Shown piece after piece: positions 11,641 through 22,552 of a stretch of 64,000 nucleotides of DNA; position 1 is the first letter of the stretch; every line of letters begins with the position of its first letter. The position numbers and the translations under genes were made by a program. The DNA is from Beaufortia kweichowensis (taxonomy: Eukaryota > Chordata > Actinopteri > Cypriniformes > Gastromyzontidae): positions 9,091,988 through 9,155,987 of the forward strand of contig CM032794.1 in the NCBI GenBank assembly GCA_019155185.1. Direction: 5' to 3'. The notes under the pieces are model-generated. The model searched no databases. It was given only the letters and a program-made list of their open reading frames with translations, and was not told the origin of the DNA.

Positions 11641-12820
11641 CACACATTCACATTTTTATTCTCTAGCTCTGTCAGTGCAAGCCTGTGTTAACTCAAGCTT
11701 ATCAAACCTCACAAACTTTTAGGAAGTATAGCACAGGTGGTAAGGAAAGGGTACATTTATCATGGGTAATGTACTTTAAAGATGATTTGGATGGGTTACT
11801 TTGTCAAAAAAGGTCTTTTTTGTCACACTGTGGAGCTATTATACTATATGCTCTGTGGACAAAGAGCTGTATAAATATACTCCCAGTACTTCCAGCATGG
11901 GAAAATGTGCCAAATACATCTTTATGATTAATATTTGCCAGTCAAAATAACAATAAAACACATATACTTTGTACACAGAGGCAGGCTTTAAAAGAATCAT
12001 GGTTTTTATTCATATTTCATTTCATTTCTTTCATTCATATTGCCTAACTACACATGCATGTCAGGTTACTTTTACTTTTTTGTACCAAATTCATCATGGA
12101 GGTCATTAATTATTTTCTACATCGTAATGTAGACTATATTAAAGTTTACACTAAAAAGATGATATTATATAATCTATATAAAATAATCCACATTTCACGT
12201 ATCATTCTTTATTTATTTATTAGGTAAGCAGTCATGTCATCAGTTAGATTATGTACAGCCAGTCAGTTATTATTGCCAAATAAACCCAGACAGGGTTACA
12301 AAGGCCAGGTTTTACCATATTGGCCAGCAAGTCTTTGGAGAGCAGAAAGGACTCCCCTTCCTCTAGAGAGCAGCACATTAGCTTTTCAGAATTTTTAAAC
12401 AAGGTTAAGTGAAATGATTGTGATGATGTGCATTTTGATGAGATCCCCCCATGGCGCACTCTGACATGACCTTCATCTCTAAAAGGACGGCCGTCTCCTC
12501 GCTGGCACCACTTATCGCCATGCTGGAGAGCATCCAGGTGTGTTTCATAAAGTGACTGTGATGTATCAGTCACACTTACACACACTCTGTGCCCTCACAA
12601 CACTGACTGAGAGATGGAAGAATCCAAACCTTGATGGATGAATGAGACCAGACTATTTAAATGCCTGTGAGACTGTGTAAATATTTCAAATGTGGTCTAA
12701 AGACAAAAGCTGTCAAAAAAAGGAAGACGAGTTCAATTCTGAACAGTGACATATGGCCAAATAAGAAAGTTAAATAAGCAAACGATGTGAAGTGCATCAT
12801 CAGAATTAAAGGTTTTCAGT
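11641..12820. other. unique spacer
   Basis: AT-rich DNA. The 113-codon reverse-strand frame at 12244-12585 has irregular composition and no domain, so I do not call it a gene. No dispersed repeat was recognised. Confidence 0.45.
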
Positions 12821-13480
12821 TAGATTGTGCAAAGAATCTGGTGAGAGCCCCGAGGTCCCGTTCGGAGAGAGAGGCATACTTGCAAACTATTCGTCCCTTT
12901 GTGTCAGCGGTTGGGCAACTCAAGGTTCGCCCTGGTCAGCCTCCAACAGGAAGTGGATGATATATGACTAGGAATTCCAGTGGTTAAAGTTAACGCATTA
13001 ATAACAGCCCAAATGCTGGGGCTGAGAGAGAGAGGAAAATAACCTTAACCAGAGACATATGGAAAATATTTTCTTTCCCCTTTAAATTATATGTCTCTGG
13101 ACGACAGAGTCCAATTACCCCACATATTTAAACCACTGTTTATGTTTTCAACAAAAATAAAGCCCTAAACCTCATGCTTTTTTCCTCTTGCTTTCGCAGA
13201 CTCTCGCTGTAGTAGAGCCAGCAGATGGAGATGGTGACATTTCTGCTTGAGTCTTTGCGAGATGGCTTTCAAAGTTTAATTACAGATTGTAAAACACGCA
13301 CCAAGTACAGAGAATAAACGGAATACGTGCACGTAATCTGGCAAGACAAGAAACCGCTAAGAACAAGCGCATATTGTTCAACTTTTTGCAATTCTGATAA
13401 AGCAGAATCTGTTTTTAATCAGTGTAACCAATGTGGTCATTTCTAAAGAGACGAGCTGACTGTGACAGTTAATTCTTTTG
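12821..13480. promoter_or_regulatory. complex unique block with internal hairpin
   Basis: Repeat-free DNA of balanced composition. It carries the hairpin at 13049-13100 and, from 13200, CpG-containing sequence with AAGTTTAATTACAG and GCACGTAATCTGG. A pyrimidine-rich TTTCGCAG at 13192-13199 could be read as a splice acceptor, but the next frame stops quickly. Enhancer-like; not proven. Confidence 0.28.
13049..13100. other. 12-bp-stem hairpin with nested palindrome
   Basis: CCAGAGACATAT at 13049-13060 is the exact reverse complement of ATATGTCTCTGG at 13089-13100, separated by 28 nt. The loop itself contains the perfect 12-bp palindrome GAAAATATTTTC at 13062-13073. The stem is too short for a typical pre-microRNA. 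Confidence 0.8.
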
Positions 13481-14660
13481 GCTTTTCTGTGCTTTAGTCT
13501 TCTTGACTTTCCCAGAGAATAGAAGATATTCAATAGGAGGTGTCCTCAATGTTTAATTTCATGCTCCAAGTCTTTCAAATGTCTTTCCAACAGGATGGGG
13601 AGAAAAGGGACAGATTGTTGTAAGTTCTGACCTGTCCATGTTTAATTAATTTGGTGGCATTTTGTTCCTACGTTAAAGGATTTTTGTCTTCTTATTTGAA
13701 GGCATTTTCCTCTCTCTGCTGCAATAATGTTTCTATACATTACTACCAGTACTATTAGTCTGCATTTTGTTAATACTATTACTTACATATGTGTGTGTGC
13801 CACATGTACTTGAAAGCCAGTTTAAATTGTAACCACAAGATGATTTTGTGCAAACGCAAGTTGTTGTGCAAGATGATCAAGGGTAGTATACAGTGCTTTC
13901 ATCTTCCAAATGAATTTGCAATGGAGCATATTAAAGGCGTTTAAGAGGGAACCTGAAACTAAAATTAAATGAATCTGTGATTTTGCAGAACGAGCATAAT
14001 AGATGTGTATATGTTATGCTTTCTGTGCTTTTGTCTCACATTCTTGTTAAAAGATATGGACTGAAACTAAATGACTCAAGTTTTTAAATTGGTGACTCGG
14101 TTGTTCTCTCTTATAGTACTATTCTCTCTTCTCAGAATTTTTCCCATATGTTCTTCTCATAATCCCATATGTTCTCTCTCCTTTTGTAACAGTTTACTTT
14201 CAGCGCTTGTATAAACAGTAATTAATTGACTTAAATATTTATGTAAAGTCCATGCAGAAGGTCTCTATTCCCACCCGCATCTGGTGGTCTGCGACAGCAG
14301 TGTGGTCATTTCACTGCCCACAACTGATGTAAAACCAATCAGAAGCTCCCACTGTATGTTATATAATTCTCAGACAGCTAGTGGTTGCAAGATGGTACAG
14401 CCTAGAAACTTTTTTGAATGTTAAAAATTCTTTGTCAGCACAGTATATGTAATCTTAGTAAATCTTCAGTTAATTAGTTTCTTATTAATTTCTCCCCAGC
14501 TGTATATCAGATAGTTTGGTTTGTACTTCACTAATCAGTTTCATAATTACAATCAACATAGAAAATTGACAAAAGCACTCATACATACACGTACTTCAAA
14601 TATACTGTATATGCAAGCATTAAGTCAATTATTTGGCTGTAAGAATTTTGCAGTTGTGAA
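13481..14660. other. unique AT-rich spacer
   Basis: No coding signal. A 13-bp word, TCCCATATGTTCT, occurs at 14142-14154 and again at 14163-14175, a small local duplication. Nothing else was recognised. Confidence 0.45.
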
Positions 14661-14930
14661 AAGGAATAGATAGTTTACTCAAAAATTGTTTCATTATTTA
14701 CTCTCCCTCATGTCATTCCATGACTATATGACTTGCATTCTTCTGAAGAACACAAAAGAAAATATTGTGTTGTTGTTAATGAAATAACACTGGCCTCCAT
14801 TAACTTTTATTGTATGGGACAAAAACACTTTTTGTTAAACACATTTCTCCAAATATCTTCTGTTGCATTCCACAGAAGAATGAGTCATATACAGGTTTTA
14901 AAGGACATAAGTGAGAAATTTAGTAGATTG
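14661..14930 (+). mobile_element. palindromic cyprinid-type MITE, copy 1
   Basis: The order of blocks matches an abundant cyprinid MITE as I recall it: GATAGTTTACTCAAAAATTG at the left end, TCATTATTTACTCTCCCTCA, then ACTTGCATTCTTCTGAAGAA, a directional centre with ACTTTTATTGTATGGGACA, and a mirrored right half with CCACAGAAGAATGAGTCATA and ACAGG. End blocks are mutually inverted. The right terminus is more decayed. The opposite-orientation copy is at 15605-15893. The 67-codon frame inside it (14733-14936) is incidental. Confidence 0.72.
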
Positions 14931-15219
14931 TATTAATGTTACATCTCAGTCTCTCACTGCAGAATTGTGAAAACAATGTCGGTTCAGCACTTACCGTGTT
15001 AGTGTACTCTGCAGTATTACATAATACTTTTCATTACAAGATACAATAAAGTTTTTGCTTCTATTATATGTGGTTTATTAAATAAAGACATAGACTCTAG
15101 CTAGGTAAAGTAGTGGGATCAGCTGGCTCGGCAATGAAAGTGACCTTGCAGACAACGCAAGGTTAGCAGCTAAGTTATGCCTTTCATATACATGTGCATT
15201 CTCTTTCTCTCCCCTGCAG
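14931..15219. other. spacer ending in a strong acceptor-like tract
   Basis: Unique DNA between the MITE and the exon candidate. It ends with the pyrimidine-rich tract CTCTTTCTCTCCCCTGCAG at 15201-15219, which matches a vertebrate 3' splice site. Confidence 0.4.
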
Positions 15220-15341
15220 TGTTAAACAACACGCCTGAGGCAGACCTTGTCTCTCCCAGCCCCACAGAAGCAAGCACGCTCGGATTCCAAGGCGCCTCGC
15301 TCAGAATTGATTTAGGGAATGGAAATGACAGGGGAGCTCGG
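15220..15341 (+). other. weak exon candidate between the MITE pair
   Basis: After the acceptor-like tract ending at 15219, a frame stays open through 15389. The stretch encoding roughly NNTPEADLVSPSPTEAST onward has reasonable codon use and a more GC-rich third position than neighbouring frames. A GTACAT donor-like string at 15342 is weak. The proposed 122-nt exon is not a multiple of three. The opposite strand is open as well (15170-15367), which argues for caution. No known domain. It could be a conserved non-coding piece instead. Confidence 0.2.
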
Positions 15342-15604
15342 GTACATTTTTGCTCGTTTTTCCACAAGAGGCCATGCCACTCAGAATGACCTTCATGCTA
15401 GCAGAAAAAAGGTGATAATCCTCAGGACTTCTCTCCAGTGGGTCCTGGGTAGAAGGGCATATTTCAAGATTCAGGACTCAACTGTCGAGAGAAGTTGTTG
15501 GAGGACAGGTTACATGAAACAATTGCTAAAATGATGTTTTGTTCAAAAACGCACCCAGAGTTGTAAAGTTCCATCTAACTTTCATATCTCCGGTCTCCAC
15601 TTAC
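15342..15604. other. unique DNA, nothing recognised
   Basis: Sequence between the exon candidate and MITE copy 2. Short plus-strand frame 15319-15534 has no domain. Confidence 0.4.
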
Positions 15605-15893
15605 AGGAACAGCTCTCCAAAAAATATAAAATTCATCATTTATTCATCCTCATGTCATTTAAAACATTCATTTGTTATAGACAAAATAAGATGAGAGATT
15701 CTTGAGAAATGTCTCAGTTGTTTTGTGTCCATACAGTGAACGTCAATGGGGGCAGTGTTGTTTGGTTACAGACATTCTTCAAAATATCTTCTTTTGTGTT
15801 CTGCAAGAGAAAGAAAGTCATACAGGTTTAGTATGACATGAGCGTGAGTAAATGATGAAAGAATTTTAATTTTGTGTGAACTATCACTAATTT
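15605..15893 (-). mobile_element. palindromic cyprinid-type MITE, copy 2 (inverted)
   Basis: The left end reads AACAGCTCTCC, then ATTCATCATTTATTCATCCT and CATGTCATTT. The right end reads GAAAGTCATACAGGT, GAGTAAATGATGAAAGAATT and GTGTGAACTATCACTAA. The directional centre is inverted relative to the copy at 14661: GTCCATACAGTGAACGTCAA lies where copy 1 has its reverse complement. Non-autonomous DNA element with no coding frame. Family recognised from memory. Confidence 0.78.
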
Positions 15894-16069
15894 AATTTAA
15901 ATCTTCTTTTGCAGTTATAGCCCTATTAGCAAGTAAGCAGATTTTTTCCTCACCTTTATTTTTAATAAAATAACGCTGTTCATGTTGCTGTTTTGTACCC
16001 ATTTGAATGATTCTCTCTAGACATATTGCTGTCTTATTTCTAAGACCTCTATTCTCCCCCTGATTCTCT
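15894..16069. other. AT-rich spacer
   Basis: AT-rich DNA leading into the CpG-rich segment. It ends in a pyrimidine-rich tract and CACAG at about 16055-16074, an acceptor-like string. Nothing else was recognised. Confidence 0.4.
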
Positions 16070-16860
16070 CACAGCCCTGCACATTCCCAGGTTGCGTTGA
16101 AACGTGTGACCCTGTCACAGCGAGAGGGCCGTCTCGCAGCTGACCTCACGCCAGACCGAAAGGAGCGCAGATACCGTTGCTGTTTTCCTTTCGCTCAGTT
16201 GAGCTCACATCAGGCGCGTACGGACGTTCAGACTCTCCGCTCGCCGCAGCAGGGGAGGCGGAGGAGAAATCGGTCCCTCAGCTATACATTAAGCATGCAA
16301 CAACACACATTATAAATACAATGCAGACAAAGTCTCCAACCCTGGAAAAACCAGCACAAGCCTTTCAAACGGAAAAGTACAGCACAGAATGCAGTTTTCC
16401 ATGCCTTGCGCCACGTTTCCAAGCTGCAATATTTTGTCCTCGAGAAACCCTTCCTAAATCAAACAGTTTCCTCAGACACAAGCTCTTCCCCCACACTCCT
16501 CGTGCTGTGTCTTCTTAAGGCATCCTAGCAGCCATATCAGTGTGGGAGGAATTAACGCTCTCTGTGGGCTCTTTTGGCTGGTGAGCGGAGGCCGAGGGCC
16601 GTGCAGAGAGGGGCCGCCGTATCTGCCACACATGCAGGGGCCAGATGTTTCCTCAGAGCTCTGGCAACCCAACCTCCAGCCGGAGAGCTTGGCCTGCACA
16701 CCCAGAAATATGAAGCTCTCCCTTTTCGCCTGTCTCTTTCCACAGCGTGTGCTAATGTGTACTACTCCCCTGTGTGCTCCAAAAGCTAAAAACTATTTAC
16801 AGTCGACGCCGCCCTCAAAACAGCCCCAGTAACTTTTCATTGACCCGGAGCACCTCTCGC
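16070..16860. promoter_or_regulatory. CpG-rich, GC-rich segment (possible CpG island)
   Basis: By eye there are about 19 CpGs between 16094 and 16272, far above the surrounding DNA, and GC remains high at 16540-16830. Acceptor-like tracts end at about 16074 and 16745 (GTCTCTTTCCACAG). Overlapping frames of 63-113 codons appear on both strands (for example 16177-16518 and 16542-16832) as expected in GC-rich DNA, and none shows a domain. It may be a promoter or first-exon region of an unrecognised or non-coding transcript, or a CpG-rich enhancer. Confidence 0.4.
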
Positions 16861-17279
16861 TTTGGGATGTCTTTATTCCCTTTTTCCTTCCTTTGTTTGC
16901 ATTTGATGAGTTCAAAAGCTCTTTGTGTGTAACTCGTGGGTTTCTGCAGCTTGTAGGAAATATTGCATTGCACAAAAAGGCATTAGACCTTTCCAAGCTC
17001 CTAAAATGGACTTCACAGAACCAGTTTTATAGAGTATATAATAAAATGGCTCAAAACAAAGAACGCTCTGATTTAAAGAGAAGCGGTTAGAAGCAAGACT
17101 CGGATGAAATGCACATATACGTATGCTTTTAGTTTCCTTGAGTTACCCAAACCACAGCCAATTTTCCAGCCAAGATGTGCAATTTTCTGTAACTTGAAGC
17201 CTCAAACCTCATTTTCTCTGTAGTTTTCTTTCACATCTAACCATCTGTGTCTTTTGTTGTGTTGTGGCTAAATGTTAAG
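16861..17279. other. unique spacer
   Basis: Composition falls back to AT-rich. No feature was recognised beyond short chance frames. Confidence 0.45.
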
Positions 17280-17560
17280 TACTGAAAATTAAAAGGATCA
17301 AGCCGGAGACAGGACTGACCAAAGTATTCCGACGATGAGTCCTGACCTCATTAACATTTTCAGAAAGAGCAGCGAGATGACCTTGTTAACATTTCTGCCG
17401 TAATTAATTAATCCACACGAGTGCTGAATCTTTGCCGATTCCTGCCAGCACGGTCCGCTCGGCACCAGGGTGAGTGATGTATCGAGGGTGGAGAAAAGGC
17501 AAGCCGCTGTCAAATTCTCAGGTCAACAGCATGGGGCACGGATGACAGCAGTTGACTAAA
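17280..17560. promoter_or_regulatory. enhancer-like block with paired motif
   Basis: Repeat-free and complex. A 17-bp word is present twice, 35 bp apart: TGACCTCATTAACATTT at 17343-17359 and TGACCTTGTTAACATTT at 17378-17394, each a TGACCT half-site next to a TTAAC core. TAATTAATTAAT follows at 17401-17412. Among the strongest enhancer-like textures in the window. Role inferred. Confidence 0.35.
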
Positions 17561-17639
17561 AGCTCAGAGAAGAAAGATTTTATCTGTACGCTTTCATTAC
17601 GCTGTGCAGAATACTCATTTATAAGTAGGAAGTTGGAAT

Positions 17640-18080
17640 AAAAATTGGCGTGTATACTCTGCGCCAGGCGACACATAATATCTCTTTTGTTACCCAGCGT
17701 GTCGTTCTTCGTGATGAATGTTGTATTTTACAAGTGCACTAGGCTGTGCGCATCACGCTAAATTCTCTTAGTATTCAGGGTTAAAATGTCTCGGAGTGCT
17801 GAATATGATGAATCATTATGTCTTCAGCATGCCACAGTGGTCAAGTTGTTTGTTCAAGGTTTTTTCTTTTTTTCTCCAGAGCTAATACTACCAGTCTACA
17901 AAGACGAGAGGAAAGAGAAACCTTAGGCTGTCGGGCTATCGCGGTCTTACACATTGCTGCTTTCATGCACTGAATGCAAATTGGATCAGGTAATTGGGAG
18001 GCAGCTTGAAAAGGCTGCTTCAGATCTCCCTAGCGACAAGCTCCACTCACCATCATGATTGGGCCCAGATGGACTGTGAA
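17640..18080. promoter_or_regulatory. enhancer-like block with octamer-type site
   Basis: Two complex stretches, 17640-17840 and 17870-18080, with CpGs retained. The second contains ATGCAAAT at 17974-17981 (POU octamer, reverse sense), GGTAATTGGG just after it, and a small inverted repeat GCAGC/GCTGC at 18001-18018. No repeat family was recognised. Confidence 0.33.
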
Positions 18081-19905
18081 GCACTTACTATGCTTTCCAC
18101 TTCACACAACTGTCTATACACCCTCACGTAGGGCGGCCTTGCAAAGTTATTTAATGTCACGTCCTGTACATGTACATGGTCACCAGTGTAGAAATATGTG
18201 CTCGACTTTGAAAAGTGCATGTGCTATGTATTTTGCATATGTCAGGACATATTGAGCTTTATAAGCAAACTGAGACATGATCATTTTTTTTACCATGGAT
18301 ATATTTATTGAAGAAGTCAAACGCCCTTTCGTGTACCATAATTTTTTTAGTTTTGGCAAAATCACTTCATTCTGCATAATGACCACATCTAACGTAATGG
18401 CTACGGTTCATATAGTAATATTTTCATAATTTATTATGCCGTTTCCTAACCAAACGTGACTGCAGTGTCACAGCATAAAATCATAAAAGGTATTTTTTCT
18501 TGTACAATATTACAGGAGTATAACAAGAAATGTACTTTCTATACTGAAATTGAGCCTATGCAAGATATTTGACTGTTCATTGAAAAACTCAAATTTAAAT
18601 AAGAAGATTTTCTGTTGACACTAAGAAGGTGTAATTGCCAATTGTAATGTCATCTTAAACTTCTTAAGCTTAAAAATCAAGCATACAATTAGATAAGAGA
18701 GCAAATCTAGTAAGGATAAAGTCATTGAACCGTAACTTTAGTAGTTCACCTCTGAAATGTTTTTTCACTTGCTACATCACTCATGTATCTTCATTTGACT
18801 AAACGGGTGCAAATTGCATTCTGGGGTAAACAGCACTGATAAATTGAAGCCATTGTATAAACATCTGCAGCTATAATGCAAGTTGTTGCACTGAGCGAAA
18901 CTCGTATAGTGATCGATTTAGACTAAGACGATTTAATATACATGAAAACATTGAGTGAGGCATTGTGATTTATGCTTATGAAATTTTATAGCAGAAATTT
19001 TACAGATGGCTGTCTGTGAGAGCGTTTCCGATCAGCGGGATTACAACGTCTGTCACGTTGTAAGCAGAGTAGTTTTTGATAATGTACAAAACGTCTGCTG
19101 GACTTATGGGAGAATGGAAAAGATGTTGTTGAGGAATTACGGTATGACACGTATACCTTGTTTATGTTTATAGGTGCTGATTTTGAAGTGTCTGTGTTGA
19201 TCCTTTCCAGCTGGATTTTTGCCAGTTGGTCAAACCAGTAACTCAAGTGTAGCAGGAGTTGGGATTTCTTCACCGGCTTAAAGTATAATTGCAGAGGGAG
19301 AAGAAGAGAGATGGAGGTAAATTAACAAGACATCTGTGCTTAACATTCAGCAGGTGGTATTAATCTGACAAGTTGACTGTCAGATCAAATTATCTGTAGA
19401 GGATGTTTTTTTTGCGGTGAGAGTTTTTTTGAGGTTTTTAACAGTTCACCTTTGATTTTAATTAGGCCACTGTGTGCAATTTAGGCTCGTAGAGATTGAT
19501 ATTTTACCAGTGTTGTGATCTTTCGAAAGTATTAAATAAACAAAAAAGTATTAGAATAAAAAAGAAATAAATGACATAAACCAAGGCAGAAATTATAGCA
19601 GTTCAATCTTCTCTTCTGGAGAGAAGCGAGAGGTGCTCTGATGGACCCATGCTGTGTCCTGTGGCCGCTTTCCTGGAGTCAGCAGAATAGTTGGTGATTT
19701 GAGAGTGAATGTCAGGGTGATGGGATGGCTTTCATCAAGGGTTTGAAGGCCACTCTTATCAATCTGGGTAGACTTGCTGAAACTGCAAGAGCGACCGCAT
19801 TTCAAATGCTTCATCTTAGTTCAAAACACAGGTGAGACACTCACATAAATCACACTCTTTTGTGCTTCTAAAAGACTATAGTTTCATGTAATATGACTTG
19901 CAATT
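18081..19905. other. unique AT-rich spacer
   Basis: Frames such as 18986-19273 (reverse, 95 codons) have no domain. No dispersed repeats were confidently recognised. T tracts occur near 18285 and 19407. Confidence 0.42.
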
Positions 19906-19907
19906 TA

Positions 19908-19985
19908 ATGTCAAAGTCATGTTTATCCGTATAGAGCTTTTTACAGTAAACATTGTTTCAAAGAAGCTTTTCTGAAATGTTGACT
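19908..19985 (+). repeat. fragment of a dispersed teleost repeat
   Basis: GTTTATCCGTATAGAGC, TTTTTACAGTAAACATTG and TTTCAAAGAAGCTTTTCTG line up with a block common in fish dispersed repeats, which I recall as a TATATAGCGCTTTTTACAA-like segment followed by CAAAGCAGCTTTACA. Only about 80 bp are recognisable and element ends are not visible. Confidence 0.38.
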
Positions 19986-22490
19986 TTGAAGAAATAAAGT
20001 GCTATTTCGGTTAACAATGTTACAGTTATTTACCGATTTTCATGCCAAACCCTAAAATTGCAGTGTTTGTACACTGTTGTATGATGGTAATGTGTTATAT
20101 AACCATGGTACGCAGCCAGAGACAGTAAATGCTTTTACAATATCAATTTTTCTTACTGTGGTAAGGGAGGGACCGGAGCCCTTAAACTTAATGTAAAAAT
20201 CTATATTTTGATTGAGCATGGTCTATGGTTTGAGGGTATGGATAATTAGGGTTTATGTGCCATTTTCACCCTTCTAGAGAGCTGGCTGATATTTTAGCTT
20301 AGGCCTTAAATTTATATCAGTTGTGAATTTGTGACAAATGACCTGCTGTCGTGCCTAATGCTGACAACATCAATTTCACGTACATTCGTGGTCCTGGGGC
20401 ACACACATAGGACAGAAGGGAAAAGTCGTGTAATGAGCGATTGGAGATTTTTTCACATAATTACTGCTGGTGATTGAGAAACAGTTTATGAAAAGATGGT
20501 TCTGGAATGCCTAAGATGCCTAAAATAATAGTTTCTTATGGAGAAAAACCAACAAAGGCACTCAACAAAGAAAAATGGTCGAGTCTTGCTCGCTGGATTT
20601 TGTGTGTATTCTGGAATGCTTACAGTAAAATGACAGCTGGTGGTTTATTTGTGTTAAGAGGGGCAGGGGAATGAAAGCAACATGATACAGCAGCTGCTAC
20701 GACTGCAGAAAGGATATACCGACAACGTGTTTAGTTTAAAAAGTCAGTCAGGATTTTGACCATTCAAGAATCTCAAACAAATCCAATGCAACAATGCAAA
20801 GCAAATACATAATTTCCACGATGACCAGATGCGGTACAAACTCTTTCCTGTCAGTGTTAAGTAGAGGTCTGTATTGTTAAAGATTTTTTGTATATCTTTG
20901 TATCCTAATTGTGCTTCAAAGGTCAGTTTATGAGTCAGTCTTCATGGAAAAGCCCAAGACATTGTTTTTCACGTATAAAACAGGAACTTTTTACAGTGCT
21001 TTTTAGAACTTTGTGGTTTTGAAAGAGCAAAGACAAAGACGCCGATGGTGGTTAAGCTGGTGGGAGAGAAATGTGATTGATTAGAAAGTGCTGGTGGAGT
21101 GTCTGGTAATAAATGTTTTCCCCTGCACCAGCTGTGGAGAGTCATAGCACTTTCACACCTCTGATCCAGTCCAGTTCTGTTGTGCTTCAGTTTCTGTGCT
21201 GTTTAAACGGTTAAATTATTACACGTCTTCTCAGTCTGTGTAACCCAGCATGTATTTTCCTACATGGGACTCCTTTACGACTTACTATTTCTCAAGAAAG
21301 AAAGTCTGAAGGAATTCTTTTTGTGTTTTGGTTGTTTAGCAGTATTCTTAAGAAACAAATAACAAGAACAAATGTTATTGCAAACAGCTGTATCATGTCT
21401 TTTGATTTGCTGACATTGACATTATGTAAAAATAACAAAACCAGATTGGTTTTTACCAACCCTGCTGTCATCCTGTGAGTGTTTGCTTGTGTCATAGATC
21501 ATTGCTGTCAGTTCAGAGAACTTTTCTTCAGAGTTCAACTTTACTTCCCTGTTTAACCTTGTGTTGTTCAGAGTCATGTGGGTGAGTGAAATACTTTTCC
21601 CTACATTGGTTCTGATTCTATTAGTGTGCTGGTCTCAAACTGTGCTGCCCTCCAAACTGAAGTCAGCATTAAGAGGAGAGGTCATTTTGTGCTGTTGTTA
21701 ATGTCTCACCACAGGCCAAATATTTCCCTCTTAGCCACATATACTCAGTTTTGAGAAAAACAAAATGTTTTAAATATATTTTATTATTTCCTAAATATTT
21801 TTTTATTTCATAAATGATATGTGTTCATTTAAATATGGTTAAGGAACTGTACAGCACATATGGATCACACACATTTATGTATTAAAGCTACAATATTTAA
21901 ATTTTCCATGCGAGATGGTGCAAGGACAACTATTTCTTATTATTCGTCTGTTTACGAATAAATGTTCCATAATTTTCTTGCAAACGAATGAACAAAAATA
22001 GGAGACTTTACTGACTCCAAGGCAAGGTTAATAGTAATTCACTGATTAAATATGTTGATGCTGCTCAGTATGCAGCATAATTACAGCTTCTGGCATTTCA
22101 AATGTATAATTTTTTTATATTTTTGATTGTTTATACATTTATTTCATCTCCCTATGCTGCGACTAATATATTGATGTATCTGCCTGCTTTCAACATGTAA
22201 AATCTGTTTTACAAGAATCGATCATTTTTCATTTATGTCTCATTTCAATCCTGACACCAGATACTAATCAGTATGAATTAATTTCAAGTCGTATTTAAAT
22301 TTTGCCCTTCCTTTGACACAGTCGGGCAAAACAGGGCGGGCTACCTGCAAGATAAACACAAACATCAGGTAATGTCATTATGGATATTGTGACATTTTAT
22401 TATAAATATAATGTTTTCTGATCAGTATGTGTCACGTATACATACAGTTAACACTTTCATATACTGTATGCTGTGTAACGCACATTATTC
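19986..22490. other. unique spacer, one complex stretch near 20.3-20.4 kb
   Basis: The piece 20330-20420 (GACCTGCTGTCGTGCC, then ACATCAATTTCACGTAC) looks regulatory. Elsewhere there is AT-rich non-coding DNA with chance frames such as 21292-21495. Nothing else was recognised. Confidence 0.38.
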
Positions 22491-22492
22491 CT

Positions 22493-22547
22493 GGTTTCAC
22501 AGACAAGGGCTAAACCTAGTCCCAGACTAAAATGCATGTAGCAGGCT
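22493..22547 (+). mobile_element. truncated MITE end, same family as 44290-44522
   Basis: A 27-bp word at 22511-22537 (TAAACCTAGTCC...ATGCAT) is identical to 44313-44339, and the preceding GGTTTCACAGACAAGGGCT matches the terminal repeat there with small gaps. The right half is not visible. The solo LTR begins only a few bases downstream, so it may have inserted into this MITE. Confidence 0.7.
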
Positions 22548-22552
22548 GTAGC

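Noticed and set aside
12244..12585. 113-codon reverse-strand frame
   Set aside because: No domain, and the sequence does not show codon bias; treated as chance.
13049..13100. Hairpin as a pre-microRNA
   Set aside because: The stem is only 12 bp with a 28-nt loop, shorter than typical Drosha/Dicer substrates, and no known mature microRNA sequence was recognised.
16177..16832. Frames of 96-113 codons in the CpG-rich segment
   Set aside because: Both strands are open, as expected in GC-rich DNA with few stops; no domain seen.
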